Assembly (NCBI RefSeq): GCF_002288925.2
Contig: NW_022098094.1
Span: forward strand, 1,191,865-1,255,864
Direction: 5' to 3'
DNA length: 64,000 bases
DNA from: Delphinapterus leucas
Taxonomy: Eukaryota; Chordata; Mammalia; Artiodactyla; Monodontidae
The notes under the pieces were generated by a model. The model saw only the letters and a list, made by a program, of their open reading frames with translations. It made no database searches and was not told the DNA's origin. Shown here in pieces: positions 47,135 to 57,346 of the stretch (position 1 is the first letter of the stretch; each line of letters begins with the position of its first letter). Made by a program: the position numbers and the translations under genes.

Positions 47135-47221
47135 AAGAAAAGACACTTCCACCATTGTAAAGCAATTATACTCCAATAAAGATGTTAAAAAAAGAAAAGA
47201 AAAGAAAAGAAAAGACACTTC
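47135..47221 (+). mobile_element. 57-bp L1 tail insertion with 15-bp TSD
   Basis: The insert at 47150-47206 is only the last bases of L1 (ttgtaaagcaattatactcc, aataaagatg) plus an A/AAAAG tail. Perfect 15-bp repeats aagaaaagacacttc lie at 47135-47149 and 47207-47221. This is one of the shortest clear L1 insertions in the window. It has the same terminal sequence as the young copies at 1192 and 34627. Confidence 0.93.
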
Positions 47222-48967
47222 TTCTCTAAGAGAGAGAGGCGCACACTTGCCCCTCCTGCAGACACCTCAGGCCACGGCCAGTGTGAAAACGGCCTGCCTG
47301 TAAATGTCCTGGATCAGGCTAGGCTGCTGCTGAGGGATCCGCCTTTCTCCTCTTCCCTGTTATCATCCTCAAAATCGCAGCCAGTTCCAAGCATTTTTTC
47401 CTTTATTTTTCAGGATCCTGTAAGGGCAGGAGCTGCCGTCCTGGGCCCTGTGGGGTTTTGCCTGATTTTCCAAAACATCTGTGATACCGGAGGCTCCAGG
47501 GCAGGCTGATGTTTGGCTACAGTTTGGGACCTCAGCCCCCTCTGAAACTCCCGACTCATTTACAAGGCCATTTACATCAATCTACGTACTTCAGATGTCA
47601 TTGACTCAGTGTAATTTTCCTATCATTCAATTATTCTGTTCTACGCTTTTAAGTGCCCCCGCCCCCAAATCAAGTGCACTCTTCTCCTTGGAGGCACAGT
47701 GGAAACAAGGGCAGTTTCTTCACCCCATTCCAGAAGGCTGTTCCAGTTTACAGGTTTCCTCTGATATCCACTGTGCATGATTCATTTTATTTAAAGTAAA
47801 CTGAGTTGTCCTGATGTAGCCTGAGGTTAAAAGTCTGCTGAAGTTCCAGTCGCTCGGGCTAAATTCCAAGGTTTTTCATCAGCTCCTTCCACATGCTCTG
47901 CAATCTTATCTCTCCTCCAAGTAACCGGTTTCTTATTTTTAGAGCAAAGGTTTCCCCATTACCTTCGGCCCTGGGGCTTGGACACACCATTCCAGCCTCG
48001 GGCAGAACCTCTCCGGGCCCTTTCCCATCGACCCTAAATAAAGGTGTATTTACAGTCAGATTTCCCTTCTCTAGTTATGCTTGATTGCTTGGTTCCAACA
48101 CCAACGTGGTAATAGCATGCAGCTATAATGACATACGATAATGCAGTGTATTTACGATATTTTATAGCAAATCCATATATCTATGTTGCAGATGTATGTC
48201 ATTCACCTAATATTTTTTCTCAACTAAAGCGGTTTTCCTTAAAGAAGACTCATCCTCCATGTCTACCAGACTGCTGTCATCCAGACGAAAGGCTCAACTT
48301 GGACCTAAACAAAACAAAAATCATAAACAAAAATGATTGCATTTTTAGCCAAAATGTCTTCCGAGAGATTGAGTTATCTAGTGAAAATAGGCTTGTGGAC
48401 AGGGCATGAGAGCGGCAGAGCTGTATTTCAGGCCCTTCTGGAGATGTTTTCACCTTAGCCGAACAGTTAGGTTTTTTTTGGTAATGGTGTTCAGAATTGT
48501 TGTAAAATTGATGGAAAAAATCTAAATATACTAGATGACTACTCTGGATATTGTTCTTATATAGAATATTTAAATATACAAAATCAGACTTGGATCCCTG
48601 GAACACTAGACAGATTTAGAAATTCATTGCGAACCACCATATGAGATAATCACATTAAGCATATATTTCAAAAAGTTCCTTTCTTAACAACCTAAAGTGA
48701 AAAGGAAACTGCCTTTTCTTCTGATGCTGCGTAGTAACAAGTAGAATATATGGTTTAAAAATATTTGTACTCTGTGCCACTCAGAGAAGAATTAGCATAC
48801 AGACTAGATCTAACCCCCAAATCTGCACTTCACTAGCCAAGAGTCCCAAGGAAGTCACTAAATTTCACCAAGTTCTGGACCTTTTTCTGTCTTATAGAGA
48901 CGTTGATATCTCTTCAAGGTCCACACTGGTCTTGGGAATGTCAGTGAGATAAAGGGTTTGAAAGCAC
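47222..48967. other. Repeat-poor unique DNA
   Basis: 1.7 kb with no recognised repeat. 48790-48960 has faint MIR-like phrasing. No convincing ORF. Confidence 0.4.
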
Positions 48968-49015
48968 AATGTTAGAATACATTTATAAAGGCCATGATAA
49001 ATGTATTCTAACATT
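48968..49015. repeat. Perfect 19-bp inverted repeat, 10-base loop
   Basis: Arms aatgttagaatacatttat (48968-48986) and its exact complement (48997-49015) flank the loop aaaggccatg. Pairing stops at both ends. It is not a recognised SINE or MITE terminus. Confidence 0.95.
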
Positions 49016-50344
49016 TCACATTCATTCCCACAAACCTTCATGCCATATGTAGGACAAGGGAATCAATATAGACAAGATGAACCACAGGTATTTCCTCTGA
49101 GATGTCAAGACTATTCTAACATAAGTTAGTATCGATGGAAATCAGGTGGGTTACAGACAAAGGTAATTCTCAGTATCTGTTAGGACTCTCCATTATGACC
49201 TAATTTCTCCTTCAGTTACATGGCAGCATTTTATCACCAGGCTATGTTCCTTTTCATCTAGATTTTCTTTCTCTTTGAAGATGGTAGGGCACAGCTGGAG
49301 CTTGGTCTTAGGCCCTTTTGACCAACTATCTCATCAGTGTGGTTGATAACACTTACCCATCTCTTTGATAAACAGGTGGGAAGAATAGCTGAATTTCCCA
49401 GAAAACAGTCTGATTAAAATAAAAGTGCTTAGCATTCCTCCTCCTTAAACGAAAGACCGAACAAAAGAAACGGTGTCCCTAGGGAGAGTTGTCACATCAT
49501 GCTCCAAGTGATTCCTACAACACAATGTTATTCTTGATTGAAATATTATTCTTTTCCATGTTTCTGTCTTAATGATGCCACGATGAAGGTTTTGTAGATT
49601 TTAATTCACACCGAATACTGTGTTTATTTTAATTGACCAAATGTAGATCAGGGAACAGAGTTACTATTTGAGAGAGAGAACGAGATGAACAGGAATTCAG
49701 ATAACTTCACACCGTAGGCAGAGACAACCTAATGTATTCAGAAAAAAACTGCTTTTTTTTTTTTTTGGTGGGAGTGAAAGTGGCTCGTGTATTTTCATTT
49801 AATTTTAACAGCTGACATCTCCACCACCACTGACTGCAAGTCCGAGAAACAGGCCGTTTCTAGATAACATCCATAGATTCTTCAGAAAAGGGTGCCATCC
49901 TTAGATACTTTTAGTAGAATTCATGAAATAAATGCATTTTTTGGTAAAGTGCAATAGATGCTGAAGATACCTCAAACTTGCAGAATTGCCACTGTTCTAA
50001 ATATTATAAAGTAATATCATGCTTTAGAATAAAAAGCACTGCAGTGATTTATCTGCATGTGAGTGTTAATTCATTTGTCCTGTGACTAAAGCACCTCTGA
50101 GCGGGTATATCCTGACTCCGTGTGTTCCTTCAAAAAGGAAGCTGATGTACAAAAACATCTTGTCAGCAACCACACATTACAATATCTGAGCATGTTCTTG
50201 GGGAATGTCCAAAGATTCGTCACGAGGAAAGCATCTTTATCTTATTTATTGAAAGTTTATTGTAAAATTTTGTTTACCAAAGTCCCTATTGTGGCGTTTC
50301 AGATAACGCATTTCAAAGGGAACGATCACATGGGTTCACGAGAA
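49016..50344. other. Repeat-poor unique DNA
   Basis: Nothing recognised apart from a T-run at 49752-49766. The 91-codon frame at 50120-50395 ends in the next L1 and resembles no known protein. Confidence 0.45.
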
Positions 50345-50785
50345 ATGAATTCTTTTTTCTTCTTTTATTCTTTTTCAAATTCTTTTCCCATTTAGGTTAT
50401 TACAGAATGTTGAGCAGAGTTCCCTGTGCTATACAAGTAGGTCCTTGTTGGTTATCTATTCTAAATATAGCAGTGTGTACATGTCATTCCCAAACTCCCA
50501 GTCTATCCCTCCCCCCCCACCCTTCCCCCACTGGTAACCCTAAGTTCAGCCTCTAATTCTGTAAGTCTGTTTCTGTTTTGTAAATAAGTTCATTGTATCA
50601 TTTTTTTTTAGGTTCCGCATATAAGTGATCTCATACAAATTTGTCTTTCTCTGTCTGACTTACTTCATTTAGTATGATAATCTCATGAATGGATAAAGAA
50701 GATATGGAACATGTGTACAATGGAATATTACTCAGCCATTAAGAGAATGAAATAATGCCATTTTCAGCATCAAGGATGAATTCTT
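50345..50785 (-). mobile_element. L1 with 5' inversion (twin-priming structure)
   Basis: A single insertion at 50355-50775 flanked by perfect 10-bp repeats atgaattctt at 50345-50354 and 50776-50785. From 50355 to about 50684 it is the reverse complement of an L1 3' UTR and ORF2 end (ttccctgtgctatacaagta, tctgtctgacttacttcatt). From about 50685 to 50775 it is plus-strand ORF2 (tgaatggataaagaagatat, aatggaatattactcagcca). The plus part lies just upstream of the minus part in L1 order, as expected for 5' inversion. Confidence 0.92.
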
Positions 50786-51054
50786 GTTTTGATGTAGGAT
50801 CTACAGAGAGCATGAACCCACTGGATTCTCATCCACGGTGAAGAGCAGAGTAATCAGTTCCTCAGCCAGGGATCCAGATCCTTCTGGTGAGCCAGTTGTT
50901 GGTCTTTCTCTTAAAAAACAAAACAAAACAAAGCAAAACTTTCTGTCATGAGACAAATTTGTAGGCATAGCTTAAGGATTCATAGTTATTTTCTGTGGGA
51001 ATACTAAGTGCCAACATCCATGAATAATATAAATTGAAATGGCGATTTTCAACT
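50786..51054. other. Unique DNA with an AAAAC patch
   Basis: An acaaaacaaaacaaagcaaa run occurs at about 50917-50937. Otherwise unrecognised. Confidence 0.45.
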
Positions 51055-51338
51055 TATTGAATATGTAATGTTCAGCCATGAAAAGAAGGAAATCCTGCCA
51101 TTTGCAACAACTTGGATGGATCCCATGACATTGTGCTGAGTGAGGTAAGCCAGACACAGAAAGACAAATACTGTATGATCTCACTTATACGTAGAATCTA
51201 ACAGTAACTGTGTGAGGATAGGTGTGTTCATTAGCTTAAGTGTGGTGATTGTTTCACAATGTATAAAGCATCACACTGCATACCTTCAATATATATAACT
51301 TTTGCCAATTATACCTCAATAAAGCTGGAAAAAATTGA
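51055..51338 (+). mobile_element. Older L1 3' region
   Basis: ttcagccatgaaaagaagga, gatctcacttatacgtagaa, gtgtgaggataggtgtgttc and a final cctcaataaagctggaaaaa. It is the same 3' UTR type as the L1 ending at 15925. Confidence 0.9.
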
Positions 51339-51989
51339 AATAGCCTATCCTGGAAATCTATTTTTCCAAAGATGAAAAGTTATTAGAACCTTTATGCTTA
51401 GCACTCAAGGAAAGAAGATAACTGTCACTTTGCTGAGACAGAAACTAGAAACCTTTGAAATTGATGACATCATTGATTCATTCAGCAAGCACGTGCACAG
51501 TCTACCAGATACACCCTGCACAGGGGGCACAGGAATAGCGGCGGCGACCCCTCAAGGCTCTAACCTGGGGAGCCCCACTCTCCTCGACCCGAATTTCCAA
51601 TGACATCCTCCAACCTAGAGGGTATCAGAATGAGTCCTGCAGGTTATGCATTTTAACAGATAGATTTGGACCATCTGAACCTGGGCAGCGGGAGTGGGAT
51701 TGGATACGTGAGGCTGGGAACTTCAACCGGCCTGTTCTGACCCTCCTGAAGGAGAAGGAACTTCTCAGCAGAGCTGCCCACATCCTCCACCCTCCACCCC
51801 CGCGTTAGACCAAGCCCCGCAGCCAGACAGTCATTGCCTTTCCCAAGGCCAACTTGCCTGAGGGTAGCTGTGTGTAAGTGAGCAAAAGAGCAAAAACAGC
51901 AAAAAAAGGTGTCCCAGGCTCTGCCCTGTGTGAGCTCTGTGTACACCTCGCCTCAGTTAACCCCACAAAAAACAGTGGACACAGGAGTT
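51339..51989. other. Unique non-coding DNA
   Basis: No clear element. Confidence 0.45.
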
Positions 51990-52250
51990 GTTTTCCAGTC
52001 AATTTTATTGAAGGGTAATTTGCACACACCCAAGTGCACCCTTTTTAAGGGTCCAGCTCGATGAATTTTGGCAACTGCACAAACCTGTGTAACCAAACGC
52101 ACATCAATACAGAACAGTTCTATTAACGTACAGCTTCTTCACGCCTCCATCAATCCCACCAAAACTTCCTTTGTCTGTTCTGGGACTTTATGAGACGGAA
52201 TCGTAGGGGATGTCTCTTTCCCGTCTGGTTTCTTCTGCTCAGAAACATCA
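51990..52250 (-). mobile_element. Older L1 3' UTR, minus strand
   Basis: attttattgaagggtaattt, gatgaattttggcaactgca, aaccaaacgcacatcaatac and ttctggtttcttctgctcag-like order, typical of old reverse-complement L1. Confidence 0.72.
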
Positions 52251-53624
52251 GAAATCACCATATAAATGTTAACCATCCAGTATTTGTTGAAAAACATGTT
52301 TCTGATTATATACAACCTGGTACCCTTTTTGTTAAGTCCACAGAAAACCTAAAATTAAAACATATGCTTTTTAGAATTACACACATACAGAATGAAACGG
52401 TATCAAAATCAGAGGAAGGAAATAACCATCACAGGATCCAGCAAGGCCTCACCCCGGGTGGAAGGAGGTTTGTGGACGACACTCCATGTCACAGAGGGAA
52501 TGGAATCACTGATAATAAGGGTCAGAGGGAGATTGTCAAATAAACATCAACAGACAGTCAAAAAAATTCTTACTTAGACACCCAGGGTGCTCACGTGGTG
52601 CTTGTAGGTGTATAAACACCTCTCTGTATGTGTGCACAGGCGTGCAAACACACACAGACACCCCTATATGGAAAAGGGCATTGACTCGTATTCTTTTACT
52701 GAGCCGTGGAACCTGTTACCTTGTGATCTGTTTACAGATGGGTCCGCCAGTTTCCATGGGGAGCAGTTACTGTTTATGTCCCAAACTTTGAAATCACAGA
52801 CAAATGGGGATGGTAAACAATGAAGTTCCCTGTGTGTTCAGGTACAGGTTTCTACTGGGTTGGTTTGGACTCATTCCTGCACTGGGATGGGGAGAGGTCT
52901 CCAGATGGAAAACGATGTCACATGGCCTCAGCCAGCTCGTCCACCTTCCTGTTAGGGAGCTTGGCTTGGGGGTGGGACCATGCTTAATACAAACATAAAT
53001 GAACCCTTCTGGTGGGTCAGGAGGCTGCTCCAAACACATTTTCCCCTTGGCGTACTTTAGCTCTGTTATTTTTCTCATGTGCTTCCTGGAGAACGGGATT
53101 CTCCAGAGTCGCAGGCATGTGCTTCTCAAGATGAAGCCTCCGAGAGAAGCGCTGTAGGCTGGTGACGCCAAGACGCCCCAGCTCCTTCCTTCCCTGGTGT
53201 CGGAGAAGGACAGAGAGCAGGAGATCATCTGTCTTCTGCTTCACGCCTTCTTTAAAACTCAAGTCTAGAACTGGACAAATAAGTGAGCCTCGGGGCCAGA
53301 ACACTCTTAAACAGATGCTTCAGAAGATGTGTAGGGCTGGCAGACCCCACTTCCATGCTTATATCCCAAGAGAAAAATGGACCTAGGACATCATTAGAAC
53401 CTTCTCCAGAGCTAATCTATTTATATGCGTAGTCAGAAATCTGCTACACAAAATTTAATTGTGATTAGCAAATACTGACCCCCAATCTGACACGCCAGTC
53501 ACATCAAGATAAAGTGTTGTTCTTCTTTGAACAAAATCCCTCCATGTGGTACTATGTCATGTCTAAGCAGAACAGTTAGAATACAAAGGACCCAATGCCA
53601 ACTTGGTCCCAAAAAGGCATTATT
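52251..53624. other. Unique DNA, no gene recognised
   Basis: Several overlapping frames (52794-53228, 53017-53304 minus; 52190-52543 plus) have no family resemblance. A short CA-rich patch is at 52645-52660. Confidence 0.4.
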
Positions 53625-54135
53625 GTATTTGGGAGGTGACTAACACAGTTGAAAAATGGCGCCACATCCTTTGACCCTTCTTCCAGTGTGGGGTGGGGTC
53701 TATGCCCTTTCTGGTTGTATGCGTGATGGCTTCAACCACAGCTATGATGGACATGAAGCTACAGGACTTCCGAAGTGCACAGAGAAGGCTGTGTACCCCC
53801 CGATGCGGTATGCTCAGGATGCTGGCTCTGCGGGGGCTGGCTGCATGGTGACATCCAGCTCTGCAGAGTCTGCCATCATGGGGGGTCACCTGCTGGTGCT
53901 CCCGGCAGCTGTCCCGGCCAGGCTCGCAGCCAATGGGCAGCACCAAGCCACCCCAACCTCCAGCACAGGGGGCCTTTGGAGGACAGCAGCCCTGGTCAAT
54001 ATCTGGCTGCAGTTGCATGAGGGACCCCAAGTGAGAACTGCACTCTTGAGTCCGTCCCAAATTTCTGGCCCACAAGTCCCCAGAAAAAGTTGCTAAAGGT
54101 GGGAGCAACCTGTTGCATAGCAGCAGTGATGCACG
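53625..54135 (+). mobile_element. MLT1-type (ERVL-MaLR) LTR, plus strand
   Basis: It reads gaggtgactaacacagttga, tggcgccacatcctttgacc, tggttgtatgcgtgatggct, then ctgcagttgcatgagggacc, cccaagtgagaactgcactc and ccgtcccaaatttctggccc, the order of an old MLT1 LTR. The 204-codon minus frame at 53620-54234 and the 146-codon plus frame at 53656-54096 are repeat translations. Confidence 0.68.
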
Positions 54136-54611
54136 ATCTACCATCAAAGAGACACGCACCCAGGAGCACAGCAAGGGTGCTCCCTTAACTAAGGGGATTC
54201 CAGAGCCCCTGGGGAGGGTGCTGGTAACATGCAACTCCCTGGATGTCTTTTAAAGAAACATGGGAATTTGGGGAAAAGTAAAAATAAAGGTAGCAGAGTA
54301 GGAAAGTGTCAGCACGACCTGGGTTTAATTCTGCAGCCACAGGCCATGCAGCATCAGGGTCAGAGTGAGCTGTAGCAGGAGTGGGTTGATCCCAACAGGG
54401 ACGGTTTGGGGCTGCATCCTTTTCAAGGGGTAATAAACTAAGTCACTGAAGCCTTCCGAGCACGCTCGCTGGCAGATGTTCACGAAACTTACACAGATGT
54501 GCCTTTTTCACCATGTGACTCACACTGCACCCAAGTGAGAAACATGGATTAAAAACCAGATTCACAGATACTTTAAAAATAGTCCCTTTATTTCCCTCTG
54601 TGTCTTTGCAG
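54136..54611. other. Unique non-coding DNA
   Basis: Nothing recognised. A strong splice-acceptor-like tract (ccctctgtgtctttgcag) ends at 54611. Confidence 0.45.
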
Positions 54612-54850
54612 AGCCAGAATGGAAAACAAAGGAAACACTTCTGTTCATTTGTTATACACGAGACTCTCTGGTAGCAAAAGAGAAGACTTCACTGTGAAGA
54701 ATGTACAATGTCATAGGGCTCCCAGGATGCCTGAAACACTGTACCTAAATTCACATCAAGAAAGACAGCCTATGGATTTCACTGCTCTGGAGCACTGGAG
54801 AGCATTCTCATTCAGAAGCCTCTAATGCTCCACTCATTAAAAGTAAATAT
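54612..54850 (+). other. Exon-like segment with 68-codon ORF (candidate)
   Basis: A long pyrimidine tract ending tttgcag at 54611 is followed after seven bases by agaATGg, a good initiation context at 54619. A 68-codon frame (starts MENKGNTSV, ends FSFRSL) stops at 54825, and ATTAAA, a variant poly(A) signal, follows at 54836-54841. A GT-rich stretch comes next. The order suits a terminal exon of a short transcript. No family is recognised and there is no RNA evidence, so it could be chance. Confidence 0.22.
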
Positions 54851-56441
54851 AGTGATAGTGTTTTCAGTGCTCCCGTGAATCTGGCTAATGGGACCAAATT
54901 AAGCAGGTGGAGTCTGTGCAACCATGAAGAACAGGTGGCCCATGCGGGAGCAGCAGGTAGTTCCTGATGTGTCCTGGGGGCCAGAAAATGTCAGGGACAA
55001 GACATAACAGGGGTAAGTTAGGCTCCCAGGCTGGGAGTCAACCTACCTCAGGCCTGAATTCTGGCTTTGAAACTTATCTTGGTTTCCCCCCTCACATATA
55101 AAGGAACCATACCAGACAAGAGGGGAATGTCTTTTAATTCCAACAGAGGATGTTTCTACCCAACCCGAGAGAAGCAGTGGCTTGGCTGACCACTGTGGTG
55201 TGTGCCTTGCAATTGTTTAAAACCTGGAGTGAAGACTTAATCATCAGATGTAGGCAGAATTGCAACATTGATGCTGCCCGTCTACTCCCCTTACAGGGGA
55301 TGGGGAGGACAGAGGTGGCGGGCCCTGGAAGGAGAAGTCAGAGCCACAAACCAGAAGGGAAGCTCCTGCCCCATAAAGGACTCGGTGGTCTCAGCTATTC
55401 TCTTTAGCTGCCTACGCACAGACCCGGTATTATTTCCAGGTGGTTCCCTGTGAATTATAAAAGGTAGCAGCAGGAGGTAGATGCCTTTGGGGGCATTATC
55501 TTTATACATGCTGTAATCCCAGAAGGATTACGAGTGTTTACAGAAACTACACCATCCACAAGGAGTATGCTGACAGCCAGAAGCACTCAGTATAAGTAGG
55601 GGGAAGAAAGAGCTAAGTCATGGGCCCAAACAACAGGGAAGCCCATCAAAGCTCTTGAACAGGTGTCCTGGTGAGTCCATCTTCGAGTTTTGTATCAACC
55701 TCACGCCCATTCTGTAAATGAAGAGCTCAAACATTTAGGACTTATAGAAGTGGAAAGAATTTCCAGTTCTTATAGGTATAAGTTTCAGATTTAGGAGAAA
55801 GGTTTTTGGTTTTTTTTTTTAATGTCAACAAATATATTTACCATAAAGCACAGCAACACACGTGTTTGAGGAATATGAAGTAGTATATCCTACAGAGTCT
55901 CAGCCATGACAAAATTTCAAGTTGCTTTCTCACATCACAGCTGTGCCCCCATGTGAATTTTGTTCAGCCCTCTTCAAGTGCCATATTATCTTGGAGGAGA
56001 ATTATTGCAGGAATGAGCAGTGTTACTATGGTGATATGGGGCATATGTCAATAAATTGAACACAAACCACTGATCTAGAGGAAGATGGTATTTGGAATCC
56101 CCTGATAACCATCTGCACAATGGCCAAGTGACCAGCACAGGAGAATTTGAGTGTTTATCAGCAGAACCATGAGCCAGCGGGATCACGTGTACTCTGGGAT
56201 CCTTTGGGATCTACAATTTTTACTAGCTCGGAAATGCCCAGGACATATTTGCTGATGAGTCAATGTGATAGGTTTCTGTCATTCCTCTCCAAGTGGGAAA
56301 ACTGGGGAGATTATACTGTGCTCTGCTAATCGCCATTAACATTAATAAGTGAACCTTGCTTTTGAAAATATAGAATACATACCTACTAAGAAGGTCCAAA
56401 TTGATCGCCTTTGTGATTCAAATTTCAAAACCAATTATTTC
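54851..56441. other. Unique non-coding DNA
   Basis: No repeat assigned. Short frames at 55150-55509 overlap on both strands and resemble nothing known. Confidence 0.45.
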
Positions 56442-56470
56442 TACATTAAGGAGACAAACTCCTTAATGTA
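56442..56470. repeat. Perfect 12-bp inverted repeat, 5-base loop
   Basis: Arms tacattaaggag (56442-56453) and ctccttaatgta (56459-56470) flank acaaa. It lies at the left edge of the following L1 3' UTR. Confidence 0.93.
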
Positions 56471-57080
56471 TCGGACACATAATGTGCAGCATGGTGACAA
56501 TTAACACCATGGTGATTAACATCATGGTAATAGTTAACAACACTGTATTGTGTATTTGATGGTTACTTAGACAGTAGATCTTAAAAGTTCTTATATCATG
56601 AAAAATAATGTGTAACTATGGATGTTGACACATGTTAACTAGACTTAATTGCAGCAATCATTTCACAGTATACACATACACGGAATCGTAATATTGTACA
56701 CCTGAAACTAATATATAATAGAATATTATGTCCATTATATCTCAATTTTTTTAAAGATTTTTTAAAGAAGTTTATTTATTTTATTTATTTTTGGCTGCGT
56801 TGGGTCTTCATCGCTGCACATGGGCTTTCTCTAGTTGTGGCGAGCAGGTGCTACTCTTCGTGGCAGTGCATGGGCTTCTCATTGTGGTGGCTTCTCTTGT
56901 TGGGGAGCACGGGCTGTAAGCACGTGTGTTTCAGTAATTGTGGCTCACGGGCTTAGTTGCTCCGCGGAATGTGGGATCTTCCCAGACCAGGGATCGAACC
57001 CATGTCCCCTGCAGGCAGGCGGATTCTTAGCCACTGCACCACCAGGGAAGTCCCTATATCTCAATTTTTAAAACATTTTT
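56471..57080 (+). mobile_element. Older L1 3' UTR interrupted by a SINE
   Basis: tgcagcatggtgacaattaa, gttaacaacactgtattgtg, atcatttcacagtatacaca and tattgtacacctgaaactaa in L1 order. A CHR SINE was inserted near the 3' end, and the L1 resumes after it (tcaatttttaaaacattt). Confidence 0.8.
56736..57069 (-). mobile_element. Long-form CHR-type SINE with 15-bp TSD
   Basis: The copy at 56751-57054 reads tttttggctgcgttgggtct, tggctcacgggcttagttgc, ccagaccagggatcgaaccc and accaccagggaagtccc. Perfect repeats tatatctcaattttt lie at 56736-56750 and 57055-57069. Confidence 0.96.
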
Positions 57081-57113
57081 GAAGAGGAAAGAAAGGAAAA
57101 ACACTCCAATTCT

Positions 57114-57346
57114 CAGGAACCTTTTTTTTTTTTTTTTTTGCGATACGCGGGCCTCTCACTGCTGTGGCCTCTCCCGTTGCAGAGCACAGGCTCCGGACGC
57201 GCAGGCCCAGCGGCCACGGCTCATGGGCCCAGCCGCTCCGCGGCATGTGGGATCCTCCAGGACCGGGGCACGAACCCGCATCCCCCGCATTGGCAGGCGG
57301 ACTCCCAACCACTGCGTCACCAGGGAAGCCCACAGGAAACTTCTTT
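57114..57346 (-). mobile_element. CHR-type SINE, minus strand
   Basis: Short-form copy at about 57121-57332: T-run, gatacgcgggcctctcactg, gggcacgaacccgcatcccc and caccagggaagcc. Border repeats (caggaac/caggaaac plus cttt) are imperfect. It lies only about 60 bases from the previous SINE in the same orientation. Confidence 0.95.

Noticed and set aside
53620..54234. 204-codon minus frame and 146-codon plus frame
   Set aside because: Both lie on an MLT1-type LTR. The frames follow repeat sequence and have no protein family resemblance.
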